This document shows positions 11,040 to 21,930 of a stretch of 64,000 bases of DNA, one piece after another; positions within the stretch are counted from its first letter, which is position 1; each line of letters begins with the position of its first letter. The DNA is from Blastocladiella emersonii ATCC 22665. Its lineage: Eukaryota > Blastocladiomycota > Blastocladiomycetes > Blastocladiales > Blastocladiaceae. The stretch lies in assembly GCA_025594325.1 (NCBI GenBank), contig JANHCV010000005.1, positions 1,453,501 through 1,517,500 of the forward strand, in the 5' to 3' direction. The position numbers and the translations under genes are program-made. Below the pieces are notes generated by a model. That model searched no databases, had not been told where the DNA came from, and saw only the letters and a program-made list of their open reading frames with translations.

Positions 11040-11283
11040 GCGTGCTGCTGCTGCTGTGCGTGCTGCTGCGCCGCCGCGGCAGCCGCCTGCTGCTGCTGCT
11101 GCTTGGCCGCCTTGGCCTGCTTCTGCTGCTGCCTGGACGACTCGATGATCTCGTCTACGGGCAGGCAGCCGTCCATCCATCAGCACCCACACGCTCTCAT
11201 CCCATGCGAGCCAGCAGCGACCGCATACCGAGCGAGAGGTCGAGCTGCGCCTGCGCCTGGGCGGGTGTGAAGTTGCGCGCCAT
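9888..11283 (-). CDS. Q-rich protein with an N-terminal UAP56-binding motif (possible mRNA-export adaptor)
   Basis: Four exons (11283-11229, 11154-10988, 10925-10687, 10629-9888) give about 400 residues. When exon 1 is joined to exon 2 the N-terminus reads LDLSLDEIIESSRQQ. This matches the UAP56-binding motif (LDMSLDDII) of the mRNA-export adaptors ALY/Yra1 and UIF/FYTTD1. The motif is made only by splicing. It is followed by poly-Gln/Ala (13 CAG codons near 10996-11037), a basic Ala/Lys/Thr stretch, and a long C-terminal half rich in Gln, Pro, His and Tyr with no RRM. ALY has an RRM; UIF does not, so UIF is the closer analogue. The low-complexity tail could phase-separate or bind RNA, but this is inference. 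The gene is divergent from the MMS2-like gene with 279 bp between. Without the motif I would call it hypothetical. Confidence 0.6.
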
Positions 11284-11562
11284 CACGGAGCGGCGAGCGG
11301 GTGGTTGATGCGTTGCACAGAGTCGGTTCGTTGCAGGAGCGAGAGCGGGAGCGCCGGCACACTCTACTGAGGGGGGTGATATTCTTGGTTGGTGGCGAGG
11401 GTGAGAGCCGCGGAGGTCGAGCGAGCGCGCCTCTGCCCCAAAACTGACGGGCGTGGCAGGCCCGACGCGCCGCTCTCGGCCTGCGCGAGCCCGCCCTGAA
11501 GGCCGCCACTGTTCGCCGCCGCGCTGCTTCTCTTCGCAACGTATCGACGAAGCACCCTCACC

Positions 11563-12179
11563 ATGGCAAAGGGTATGCATCAACTAATCGCAATGTGCAG
11601 CGACGACCTGGCTAACGGATCTCTGGCCGTCTGTCTAGTCCCGCGTAACTTCCGGCTGCTCGAGGAGCTCGAGAAGGGCGAGAAGGGCATCGGCGACGGC
11701 ACCACGTCGTACGGCCTGGCCAACCCCGACGACATTCTCATGAGCGACTGGAACGGCACCATTCTGGGTCCCCCTCACGTACGCCCCGTCCCTCCGCTCC
11801 CTCCCTCCCTCCGCCCAACCCACTCACACCCACCTCGCACCCCACGTAGACGGTCCACGAGAACCGCATCTACTCGCTCAAGCTGCACTGCGACGCGCAC
11901 TACCCGGACATGCCTCCGCTCGTCTCCTTCATCTCCAAGGTGAACCTGCCGTGCGTCAACCAGACCAACGGCAAGGTCGACCCGGCCCGCCTCCCGTGCC
12001 TGAGCCGCTGGGACCGCAGCTACACGCTCGAGACGGTGCTCGCCGAGCTGCGCCGGTACACGTCTCTTTTACGGGCCCTCGATCAACCCGTGCTGACCGT
12101 GCCTCACCGCGTGTGTAGCGAGATGGCCTCGTCAGCCAACAAGAAGCTCGCGCAGCCGCCCGAGGGCTCCACCTTCTGA
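11563..12179 (+). CDS. MMS2: Ubiquitin E2 variant, MMS2/UBE2V type
   Basis: Four exons (11563-11572, 11639-11778, 11850-12055, 12119-12179) encode 138 residues, the usual UEV length. The sequence reads [20 protein letters not shown], then [21 protein letters not shown] and [15 protein letters not shown], all standard for the family. The E2 active-site cysteine is absent, as expected of a UEV. MMS2 pairs with UBC13 to build Lys63-linked ubiquitin chains in post-replication DNA repair and signalling. The first exon is only 10 nt (MAK plus one base), which automated callers often miss. The gene converges on NOP9 with 137 bp between stops. Confidence 0.95.
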
Positions 12180-12316
12180 TCGTACACTCTCGCCATCGAC
12201 CGCGCCGCGTCGCTTCTCCCGCTCTCGCTCGCTCAAATACAACGCGTTGTGTAAACAGTACTATATACTAAGCAAAACCACTACTCCTACCCCCCTCTCT
12301 CTCCCACCCCGCTCGC

Positions 12317-15300
12317 TCACGACGCAAACTGCCGCTTGGCCTTCTTGGCGAGCTTCTTGGCCGCCTTGGACTGCTTCCTGGCATCCTCATCGTCGCTGTC
12401 AGCCTCGCGCTCGCGCTTCTTGGACTTGGCCTTCTTCTTGCGCTTGGTGTTCTCGATGGCCGCGAGCACCTCGGCCATGTTCTTGTCCCGCGGCTTGGCG
12501 GGGACGGCCTCGGTCGGCGCGTACTCGACGTCGTCGACGGTCGGGCCCTTTTTCACCTTGCGCTTGAACACCTCGTCGATCTCGTCGTCGCGGCGGACCG
12601 TGGCGAGGGCGAGCTTCGGCTTGGCCGCCTCCTCCTCCTCCCTCCCCTCGTCCTGGACGCCGAGCACCGCGAGCTCCTTGGCGTCGTCGACATCCGCGAG
12701 AAACTCCTTGAACATGTCGCGCTTGCGGTCGATCCCCTGCTGCTTGTTGAGCCACTCCTCGCGCTGGGCCTTGAACCCGGCCATGCCGCAGTTGCGCCAG
12801 ACGAGCCGGCCGTGGTGCGACTCGGTCACCTTCTTCTCGTGCGCGAGCAGGTCGAGCGCCATCTTCTCCTTGGCGTCGAGGTCGGCGACGCGCCAGAAGG
12901 CGTCGACGAGGTGCGACCCGAACTTGTCGGCGGCGAGCGTGGCGAGGTCGATGTCGGACGTGTGGTTGAGCAGCGAGAAAAGGAGCTTGCGCTTGGGCGG
13001 CACGTTGACGGTCGGCGACGTCAGGAACGTCTGGAACGTGAACGAGGCCACGGGGTCGAGGAGGAGCGGGTGGAACAGCGGCAGCGGGTTGGCCAGGAAC
13101 GAGTCGACCACCTCCTTGTTGTGCGCCGTCGGCATCCGCAGAATCGACGCCACGATCTGGTTGCCCGCCGCCGCGAGCGACGGCACGTACGGGCCCGCGT
13201 TGTGGTGGTACCCCTGGTCGTCGCGGTGCCCGCCGTGGCGGCCGCCGCGGCCGGGACGCATCCGGACGCGGTTGCGGCCCGTGCGCTGCTGCTGCTGCTC
13301 CTCCTGCTGCTCGGCGTCGGCGTCGGCGTCGGCCATCTCGACGTCGCCCTCGCCGTCCTCCTGCTGCTGCTGAGCCATCGACCCGTCGTCGCGGCCGGGG
13401 TAGTTGCGGTTGAGGTAGAGGAGCGTGGGCAGGATATCCTTTGGCCGCTTGCACGCGATGGCCGCGTACAGGGGCTTGAGGACCTTGCGGTAGTTCTGGA
13501 ACCGGTGCGCGAGCTCGAGGAAGTGGACGAGGACGAGCGGGCGGCCGCGGAACAGGAGCGCGTCGAACTCGGGCGCGAGCTCGTCGAGGAGCAGGTCCAT
13601 TTGGACCTCGGACTTGGCGCGCGAGATCAGCTGCTGCACGACAAAGTTGGCCGACGCGTTGCGGCACAGGTCCGCCAGCCGGCCGCGGAAGTGCGCCGTG
13701 TACAGCGTGTGGTACATTTTCGTCGAGCAGAACTAGGCGTGCGGGGGGCATCGAGAGTCAGTTTCGCTTCGGGTCCCCCGAAAAGCAGCAAGGAAAACGC
13801 ACCTCGAGAATCTTCTCAAACAGGCGCGACGCGACGTTGTGGGAGACGAGGTTCTCGACGTACGCGGCGCGCTGGGTGTCGGGGATCGCGTCGTCGTCGG
13901 CGGACCGCATGAGCAGGCGGGCGATGATGGCGTCCTTGTCGTCGGCGATCTCGACGAGCTGCTGGAGGATCGGGTTGACGACAGGGTTGAAGGCGTAGGT
14001 GCGGACGTGCGGGACGAGCGCGGCCAGCATCTCGACGAGGACCTCGTCGCGGACCGGGTTGAGCGCGTCGGGGATGGCGCGGAGCTTGGGCGTCGCCGTG
14101 GTGCCGAGGGCGGCGGCGCCGCGCGAGTTCGGGCCGACGACCGCGGCGGCACTGCCCTTGTTGTTGCGCTCGCCCCACGCCTTGGCCTTCTTGGACCGCA
14201 GCGCCGACATCTGCACGGGCTGGCCGCGGAGGACCGAGAGCGCGACACGGACCAGGAAGGTCGCGTGGCGGTCCATGGCCAGCGTCATCCAGAAGGTGCG
14301 CAGCTGCTGGCACATGGTCACGATCAGCTCGGTCATGGTCGGCAGGCCCTCAGGCGCGTCGCTTGGGCTGGTGCCGTTCGCCTACACGTTGTATCGGGGT
14401 CAGGGTGGGTTGGAGCGGGAAACGAAGACGAGAGCGACGCACCTCGCGCTCGAGCACGTCGGCGGCCATGATGAGCATGGTCTGGCACACGTGCGACGCG
14501 CAAAAGTGCTTGAACAGGTTGACGTAGCTACGCGGTGGATGGATGGGTCAGCTCGATTTCGGCCCGCACACCCACCCGCCGCAAAACGTACTTTCCGCTC
14601 AGCTTGTCGAGGAAGATGCGCAGGTGCACGTCCGACGACAGGCGCAGGAGCTTCTCCATGACGAGCGAGCACTCGGCGTCGGTCGCGAGCATCAGCTCCT
14701 TGCCGTGCACCTCCTCGTACACGTTGTTGAGGAACACGTCGATATCTATAGTCACGCGCGCGGGGTCAGTCCCGCCTTCATTCAAAACAATCAACCGCAA
14801 TGCGTACCCTCCTGCGAATCCCACTCGTTAAGATCCATGCGGCCCTCGATCGACTTGAAGTAGGTGCGCGTCTCGTGCGGGACCATGCCGAAATCGACCA
14901 CCTCGCGGGTCGCGGGCCCGTCCTCGCCGTCAGTGCCGGGTGCCGGGGACGGCGCGCCGCTGCGGTCCTCGAACTCGCGGCGCCCGCCAAACTCTTCACG
15001 GCGCCCGCCAAACTCCTCGCGACGCCCACCGAAATCCTCGCGGCCACCGCGGAACCCACCGCGCGCGCTACGGCCGCCGTCGTCGCGGAACCCGCCGCGT
15101 CCACCACGGCTGCTGCTGCCGCCGAAATCGTCGCGGAACCCGCCACGCCCACGACCGCCGCCGCCGCGTCCACCGCGGAATCCGCCGTCGTGGTGCCCAC
15201 CGCGCTGCTGCTGGTGGTGCGAGCCGCGGCCGCCGTCGTCCGAGGGCCGCGCAAAGTCCTGGAACTTCTGCGTCGGGGCCGGGGACTCGCTGTCGCCGCG

Positions 15301-15495
15301 CGAGTGGTCCTGCGTCACGGGCGCATCGCTATGCTGCTCCTGCTTGGAAACCGCAGCCTGGCTGCGCCCGCCATCGTTGCGTTCGCGGGCGAGCGACCGG
15401 CCGCCGTCGTTGCGCTGGCGGGCGAGCGAGCGGCCGCCGTCGTTGCGGCCGCCGCGGCCGCCGCCACCGCGCTGTCGCCGAGAATCTTGATCCAT
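12317..15495 (-). CDS. NOP9: Nucleolar Pumilio-repeat protein NOP9
   Basis: Five exons (15495-14808, 14745-14592, 14527-14443, 14381-13803, 13732-12317) encode about 973 residues. The first 200 are Arg/Gly-rich with repeated GGRREEF and NDGGRSLAR units. A Pumilio-like helical repeat array follows: MTELIVTMCQQLRTFWMTLA, ATFLVRVALSVLRG, NVASRLFEKILE, ASANFVVQQLISRAK, FGSHLVDAFWRV, HGRLVWRNCG. The C-terminus is a lysine-rich nucleolar tail (TKRKKKAKSKKREREAD). NOP9 binds the 20S pre-rRNA and acts in 18S rRNA maturation, protecting the ITS1 cleavage site until late. The RGG-like N-terminal extension is an addition compared with yeast Nop9 (about 670 residues). An acidic/Gln insert (EQQEEQQQQRTGR) and an RG patch interrupt the repeats near 13260-13370. 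Divergent from the myosin light chain gene with 292 bp between. Confidence 0.88.
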
Positions 15496-15787
15496 TTTGG
15501 GTGGTGTTACGTGTGTGTGTGTCGGAATGCACTGAGGCTTCAACGTGGTAAGGGTGCCGAGGGGGTTCGCGAACACGCACGCATGCACGCGTGCGATGAT
15601 GGGGCAGAGCGAGGAAGGAGAGAGGGGAGTGTGTCAGGTGCGGGCACGTGAGCCGTAGCGACGGGCGGCGCGACGCGTTTCGCGACGCGTCTCCCGCCTC
15701 GCCTCGCTCTGCCTTCGTCCCCTCCGCGCTCTCTCCTCATCGTCGGGCGCTGGCAGCTTGCACATACACACGCACACATCCATCACC

Positions 15788-16543
15788 ATGCAGACTTACT
15801 CGGAGGAGCAGATTGGCGGTACGCCGTGCTGCGCCGTCGCCGCGATGCTCGCGCGGGGACTGACGCCCGCCCCGCTCCACAGAGTTCAAGGAGGTCTTCT
15901 CGCTGTTCGACAAGAAGGGCAACGGGACCATTGAGCCAGACGGTACGTCCCCACGCCGCCTTCCCCTCGCTGCCCACTCACTCATGCCCGTCTTCGTAGC
16001 GCTCGGCGACACGCTCCGCTCGATCGGGCAGAACCCGACGCAGGCGCAGGTCGCCGAGATCATTGCGGCGCTTCCCGACAGTACGCTTTCCCCTCACCTC
16101 CCTCCCCCATCGTCCCACTTACCCGCCAAACGTAGAGGGCGCGAAACCCCTGTCGTTCGAGCTGTTCCTCGACATCCTGTCACGGCCCGACGGGTTCAAG
16201 GCCGCGGGCACGACCGAGGAGTTTGTGCAGGGGTTCCACGTGTTTGACAAGGACGGGACCGGGTACATTTCGGCCGGCGAGCTGCGTTACGGTACGCTAG
16301 GGGGTTGTGTGAGGGAGGGAGGGCGGCGGCAACTGACACAGCGCGACGGGGTGTAGTGCTCACGTCGCTCGGCGAGAAGCTGACGGACGCCGAGGTCGAC
16401 GAGCTGCTCAAGTACGTCGAGGTGTCCAAGGACGGCATGGTGCACTACGAGGGTACGCCTTTTTCGGTCGCGGTTGGTGATGAGCGAGTGCTGATACGCG
16501 ACGTGCGAGTGTAGACTTTGTGCGCGCCATCGCCTCGGCCTAA
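15788..16543 (+). CDS. Myosin essential light chain (Cdc4/Mlc1-like, EF-hand)
   Basis: Six exons (15788-15818, 15883-15942, 16000-16080, 16136-16291, 16357-16452, 16515-16543) make 150 residues, the usual length. All five introns are phase 1. The reading EFKEVFSLFDKKGNGTIEP, SIGQNPTQAQV, SRPDGF, EEFVQGFHVFDKDGTGYI, ELRYVLTSLGEKLTDAEVDE and GMVHYEDFV follows fungal Cdc4/Mlc1 closely. It is closer to these than to calmodulin, notably in the SRPDGF linker. The third EF-hand (DKDGTGYISAGE) looks able to bind calcium; the others are degenerate, as in essential light chains. The protein should bind IQ motifs of myosin heavy chains and act in the cytokinetic ring. Stops of this gene and RRP45 are 95 bp apart, tail to tail. 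Confidence 0.92.
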
Positions 16544-16638
16544 CCCCCTCCCTCTCCCGCCCCTGTTCTCGACTCTCTCTCTCTCTCTCCAACCCATCCC
16601 TCTTGCTCTGATAAACCAAACCTCGTTCGAATTCCCAC

Positions 16639-17681
16639 TCACGACTTGAGCATGAGCAGCTCATCCTCGTAATCGCCCTCGAGCCGGTCAAAGATGTTGG
16701 ACGCGTGGAGCGAGATGCCACGGCTCTCGAGGTCGGCGGTGAGCGCCTTGTCGAGGGTCTTGAGCACCTCGGCGATCTTGACCGTGGCGAGCTTGGCGCA
16801 CTGCAGCACGCGGTTGGGCGGCAGCGGCGCGCCGCCCGACATGCTCACGGTGCAGTCGCGGTGCACATCCGACGCGACCGTCAGCGTGCCGTCGTTCTCG
16901 GCTTCCTCGAGGAGCGACGGGTCGATCACCTGGATTGCTCTGTGGGGTCGGGTTCGAGTGAGTGGCGGGCGGGAATGCAACGGAGAGATAAGGCGTACCC
17001 CTGGTCGAAGAAGGCAAAGGTCATGCACAGCGGCGCGTGGAACACGGACAGCGGGGTTGGTGGCTTCTCGCTGGCGTCGTGCTACACTCCATCGCGTCAG
17101 TCTCCCCTCCACGACTCCCTCGCACAGCCAAAACGCACCACGGTGACCTCGCCGTCCTCGACCGTGACCGCGGGCAGTCGGAAATGCAGCATCGCCGCGA
17201 GGGCCGCAATCGACGCGCAGTCCATGACATTCCCGTCGTTATCGACGACGCGCACATCCACCCGGACCGTCCACACCTGCTCGCCGCGCACGAGACACAG
17301 CCCGTCGAGCTTGACGGCCTCGCTGCGGCGAAGGATCTTGTCGAGCATGCGGGACACGACCACTTCGTCTTCCGAGAGCCGGCCGGTCTCGGCGCCGGGC
17401 GCCGCCATGGGCGAGATCTCGGTCGTGAACAGCAGCACGCCCTTGTCGCCCTGCGTGTCGGGGGCCGGCGGCGTGATCTCGGCCGAGACGGTCGCGATCA
17501 CGCGCGTCTTGCCGAGCGTCACGGTCACGTAGCCGAGATCGTGGCCGAAGGCGATCCGGACGGGGCGCAGCTCGTCGAGCGCGCGGGTGTCGGGCCGCAG
17601 GCCGGTGCGCAGCGCGGCGACGAGGAGGGCGCGCTCGTTGGCGCTCACGCCGAGCGAGGCGCTGGAGGTTAACTGCTTCAT
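16639..17681 (-). CDS. RRP45: Exosome core subunit RRP45/EXOSC9 (RNase PH fold)
   Basis: Three exons (17681-17139, 17081-16999, 16939-16639) encode 308 residues. The N-terminus SANERALLVAALRTGLRPDTR and the segment YVTVTLGKTRVIATVSAEI are typical of RRP45. So are RMLDKILRRSEAVKLDGLCL and VRVVDNDGNVMDCASIAALAAML. The short C-terminus, ending at ELLMLKS, lacks the long tail of human EXOSC9. RRP45 is one of six RNase PH-like subunits forming the exosome ring, in nucleus and cytoplasm; in eukaryotes the ring is catalytically inactive and channels RNA to RRP44/RRP6. The gene is divergently paired with MPP6, whose product binds the same nuclear exosome. Confidence 0.95.
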
Positions 17682-17878
17682 GGTTTCGATTCGTGGGTTT
17701 GAGTGAGGGAGAGAGGGTCGGGTTGACGACGCGAAGGAAGAGCAGCGAGAGACGGTTGCGCGAGTCGTGTGAGCCCACGCGGGTCGTTGTCGAGACGCGA
17801 CTCGGCTCGCGGTCCCCTCGTCGCGCCCCTCTCTCCTCCGCCCTCCTCTACGACGACCACCGACTCGCTGCAACCACC
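17682..17878. promoter_or_regulatory. Shared divergent promoter region of RRP45 and MPP6
   Basis: Only 197 bp separate the two start codons, so both genes must draw on this DNA or overlap it. I see no TATA box. CT-rich tracts lie next to both starts. Co-regulation is inferred from geometry and function only. Confidence 0.6.
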
Positions 17879-18580
17879 ATGTCATCCAATGCAAAGCCCA
17901 TGAAACCCGCCGCGAAGCCCGCGAAGCCCGCGGCCAAGGCGGCACCCGTCCCGTCCAAGGGCGCCGGGTCCGACAAGCTGATGAAGATGAAGGTCAGTGG
18001 ACTGACTGATTGCGACCCTGCTTCGATCCCATCGCTGATCTACGACCACAATGCGCGCCTAGTTCATGCAACGCGCCGCCGAGGCCAAGATGGAGGAGCA
18101 GCGCAAGGACGACGAGGACCGCGCCGCGCGTGAGGCCCAGTGGCGGACCGAGCGCAAGATCCCGCAGCCGTACCCACCCTTCCTCCTCCATCTCACCCTC
18201 CTTCGCATCACTCATATTCCCCGAAATGTAGCAAGTTCGTCGTCGAGTACACCACCTCGGTCCTCGACTTTCCCTCGCGCCGGCGCCGTCTTGCTGCTGC
18301 CGCTGCTGCGTCGGGTAACGAGGAGGTCAACGCGGCGCCCACGCGCGGGCGCATGGTCGTGTCAAGCGCGCCGCCGCCGTCCGCCGACGAAGCCGCGCCG
18401 CCCGCGGCCGTCATGGTCGTGGACGCGGCGGCGGTCGAGGCGGCGGCCATGGAAGTCTCGACGTCGTCGCCCGCGAAGCGGAACAGCAGCAGCAGCAGCA
18501 GCAGTCCAGCGGCGGGACAGAAGCGCAAATCGCCCGGTGCGGCGGGAGGTGGGCCGGCGGGCAAGAAGCAGCGCAACTGA
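17879..18580 (+). CDS. MPP6: Nuclear exosome cofactor MPP6/MPHOSPH6
   Basis: Three exons (17879-17992, 18063-18169, 18232-18580) give 189 residues. Splicing exon 1 to exon 2 creates LMKMKFMQRAAEAKMEEQ, the hallmark N-terminal segment of the Mpp6 family (human: RMKFMQRGL). After exon 2 comes QPKFVVEYTTSVLDFP. A basic, Ser-rich tail ends in GPAGKKQRN, fitting a nuclear RNA-binding protein. Mpp6 docks on exosome subunit RRP40 and helps recruit the MTR4 helicase for nuclear surveillance and 5.8S rRNA trimming. The Lys/Ala/Pro-rich leader before the motif is lineage-specific. The gene converges on CPAP with 43 bp between stops. Confidence 0.88.
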
Positions 18581-18623
18581 TTGGGTACACGACTACTACA
18601 TTCATTTATCTTCCCCAAAGACA

Positions 18624-20967
18624 CTATCCGTCGGCGCCAATCTCGTCCTTGATGATGCGCCCGCGCGGGTCGACGATGCGCATGCGTCCGTCGGGCAGGA
18701 TCTTCTGGCGGGTGCCGTCGGCGAAGACGACCTTGACCTCGCCGTTGGGCATGATGCGCTTCTTCTTCTCCTTGGTCCAGATTTCCTGCACAAGGCCCGC
18801 GGGTGAGTGAATGTACTGGACAGTGTACTGCCCCGGGAGAGTTTGGGGGAGTGGGGCGTCGGTTAGCGGCGACGCGCGGGAAGTGGGAGAGGTGGGGGAG
18901 GGGAGGGCGGGACCGTGAAGAAGCGTACCTTGGACCCGTCCGAGTGGATCACCGTCTTGTTGCCGTCCTTGGACGTCTTCTCCATGGTCCCGTCGGGCTA
19001 CACGATCGCCCAAGGTCAGCCCACATCCCCCAAACCGACCCCGCAGCGAAACGTACAAAGATATCCTCCTTCTCGCCGGTCGGGTAGATATACCGGATCG
19101 ACTGGTTGGGGAACACGATCTCGGTCATCCCATCCGGATACTTTTTCTCCGTCTGCCCGTCGGCAAACTCGGTGAGCGTCATGCCGTCAGGGAACGTGGT
19201 CTGCGTGACATCCTTGTCGGCGAAATAGTAGACGAGCTTCCCGTCGGCAAACACCTCCTTGACGTCGCGGTTCGTGTACCGCGTGACCTCCGTCCCGGCC
19301 ATCATGTACTCTTTCGTCGTGCCGTTCTTGTACACGACGACCCGCGTCCCGTTCGCGTACCGCCGCTCGCGGATCCCGTCGCGGTGCGTCTTCTCGGTGA
19401 TGGCGGGCCCGAGCTGCGACAGACGCTCGACCGTCTCGAAGTAGCTGCGCCAGTGCGCGACGGGTTCCGCGGCCACGGCGTGCGTCATGGACGACAGCAC
19501 CGATTTCCCGTCGTTGTCGCCGGCCGACAGCGTCAGCGAGTTGTTCCCCGACGACGCGACGCGCGCGCGGAGCGCCGACCCGTGCCGCATCGCGGCGGGC
19601 GACGCGGGCGAGGTGCGCGGCTTGTGCATGCTGCCCGAGTGGTTAGAGGTCGCGCTCGACGAGACCGACTTGACGGAGGGCGCCGAGGGGACCGAGACGA
19701 CGGGCGGCGGCGAGGCCGCGAGGTGGCGCATGCGCGGTGACAGGGGCAGGGCGGACCCGGACGCCGAGTGGGTCGAGTGGCGCTTGAGGAGGGCGGCCGA
19801 GACGCCGGGCGGCGGGGTACCCGCACCGCTGCGGCGCGAACTCGCCGTCGAGGGGAGACCGTACCCGGGCGGGGCAAACGTCGGGCTCGAGGCCGTGCTG
19901 TGCCGATCGACGGCGGCCTGGGCGCGCTCCTGCTCGAGCACGTGCAGCTCGTCCTGGAGCTCGCGGATCTGGCCGAGCAGCTCGTCGACGCGCTTCTTGA
20001 GCCGGTCCTCGTTGAGCTTGGCTTTCGTGTCCTTGGCGCGGATCTGCGCCGTCAGGTCGGCCGCCTGCTTCTTGAGGTCCTCGATCTCCTGGCGCTCGCG
20101 GCGGTTCGGCGCCGCCGTGTCGAGCTTGCGCTGCTTGTCGAGCAGCAGCCGGTCGCGCTTCAGCTTGCGCTTCTCCTCGGCGAGCGCCGCCGTCTCGTTG
20201 AGCCGCCACGACTCGAACTCTTTCTTTTCCGTGCGCAGCGCGAGCTTTTCGCGGTCCAGGGCGACTTTCTCGCGCTCGAGCTGCGCGCGCTCGCGGTGCA
20301 GGGCGGACGCGGCGGCAGCGGTGGCGGTCTCGTCGGTCGCGGCGCGCGCGACGGTGGCGGCGGACGGCAGGTGCACGCCCGAGTCGGCGTCGGACGGCGG
20401 CGCGTGGTGCTGGCTGGCCGTATGCCTTGGCGCGGGCGCGGGCGATGCGGTCCGGGCGGCGAGGTGCGGGAAGTACGCCGAGACGAGCTTCGTCGGCCCC
20501 ACCGACTCCATCTCCTCCTCTTCATCCGCCGGCAGCGCCGACAACTGCGTCGCATCCCCGTCCGCGACACTCAGGTCGAGGTGGAACGACGACTCGTCGC
20601 GGAGGAGGAACGACGGCTCGGCGCCCGACGCGTGCCACCCGTCGGCGGCCGCCGCGGCGCGCGTCAGGTTGTCAAAGTCGACGGTCGCGTCGTCGCCCCC
20701 AAAACAGTCGGCCGGACCGGGACTGCCCGCGGGCAGCGGGACCTGCGCGGCAACGACCTCGAGCTCGAGCGCCTCGAAGTCGGCGACTTCCTGGTGCAGG
20801 CGCGCGACGGCGGCGGCGGCGGCGGCCGCGTGCCGCCGGACGGCCGAGGCGGCGAGCAGAGAGATCTCGTCGCGCGAGAGGGAGAACAGGTCGGCGTCGG
20901 GGACGCCCGGGAGTGCCGATGTGGGGCCGCCGGGGCCGCCGCTGGGGCGGGCGACGCGGAGGGCCAT
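18624..20967 (-). CDS. Centriole assembly protein CPAP/SAS-4 (TCP10 C-terminal domain)
   Basis: Three exons (20967-19057, 18997-18929, 18827-18624) encode 727 residues. Residues about 225-350 form a long charged coiled coil (REKVALDREKLALRTEKKEF, LKKRVDELLGQIRELQDEL). A Ser/Pro-rich linker follows. From about residue 540 there are beta-strand repeats of the type RRYANGTRVVVYKNGTTKEY, FPDGMTLTEFADGQTEKKYP, FPNQSIRYIYPTGEKEDIF. This is the TCP10/G-box domain that binds STIL/Ana2 in CPAP/SAS-4. The protein builds the centriole wall. Flagellated fungi keep it and Dikarya have lost it, so it argues for a zoosporic organism. It is shorter than human CPAP (1338) and I see no tubulin-binding PN2-3 motif. 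Divergent from the dolichyl-diphosphatase gene, 204 bp away. Confidence 0.87.
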
Positions 20968-21171
20968 GGTGGTCCGCGTGCACTGGTTGGTTGATACGTT
21001 GCAGCAGCTAGAGGGCAGAGAGAGCGGGGAGGGGGGGAGAAGGGGGGAGCAAGCAAGAGTGGCGTCGCCGAAGCCGAACGGGGTCGCCGTGGGTCACGTT
21101 GGCCGCAAGCGCGAGAGAAGCGCGCCACGCACGCGCCTCGTCCCCGCTCTCTCCCAACCCCCTTCTCAGCC

Positions 21172-21916
21172 ATGGACTCCACTTTTCGCGAGTGTGCCGC
21201 GCACGGGCCGCCGGGCTACACGGCGCTGTCGCTGACGCACGTGCTGGTCCCCTCGGGCTCTGGGCTCGCGTACCTGGCGTCGTACCTGCTGGCGTACGCG
21301 ACGCTGCTGCCGCTGGCCATGGTCGTCTCCTACGCGACGCTGTGCGTGTCGCGGTGGCGGCAGAGCGTGTGGCGCATCATGTTCGCGGGCCAGCTCGCCA
21401 ACGAGGGGATCAACTTTGTCCTCAAGCGGTGGATCCGCGAGCACCGGCCGTCGCGTACGTCGTTAGGTCTTCAGATCAAGGATTATACTAACCCTGACCA
21501 TAGCGTGCCACGGCAAGGGCTACGGGATGCCGTCGAGCCACGCGCAGTTCATGGCGTACTTTGTCGCCTTCTCCCTGCTCCTGATCCGGCTCGAGCGCAA
21601 CCGCGTCCAGGCGACCCACCCGCTGTTGCAGCCCGCGCTGCAGGCCGCGATCGCAGGCGCGGCCGTGCTCGTCATCTACTCGCGGTACGCCCTCTCCCTG
21701 CCCTGTTGTGGTTCACAACTAATGACACGTCCCGCGCTTAGCGTGCACCTCGAGTACCACACGGTGGCGCAGGTACTCGCGGGCACCGCGATCGGGCTGG
21801 TGACGGGCACGCTGTGGTTCGTGGCAGCGTGCCCCGAGCTGCCGTTCGGCCCGCGGCGGCGGCCGGGCGAGGCGGGCGCGGTCGCGTCGGGGAAGCCCGA
21901 GGACAAGCAGGCGTAG
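21172..21916 (+). CDS. Dolichyl-diphosphatase (PAP2 superfamily, CWH8/DOLPP1)
   Basis: Three exons (21172-21454, 21504-21684, 21742-21916) make 212 residues. The PAP2 phosphatase triad is complete across the splices: KRWIREHRP (exon 1), GMPSSHAQFM (exon 2), and SRVHLEYHTVAQV spanning exons 2 and 3. Four hydrophobic segments are visible. The N-terminus LTHVLVPSGSGLAYLASYL resembles DOLPP1. The enzyme removes a phosphate from dolichyl diphosphate on the lumenal side of the ER so the carrier can be reused in N-glycosylation. Length is close to human DOLPP1 (238). The 3' end is 14 bp from the stop of the opposite-strand gene. Confidence 0.93.
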
Positions 21917-21930
21917 TCCCGCAAAAAAAA

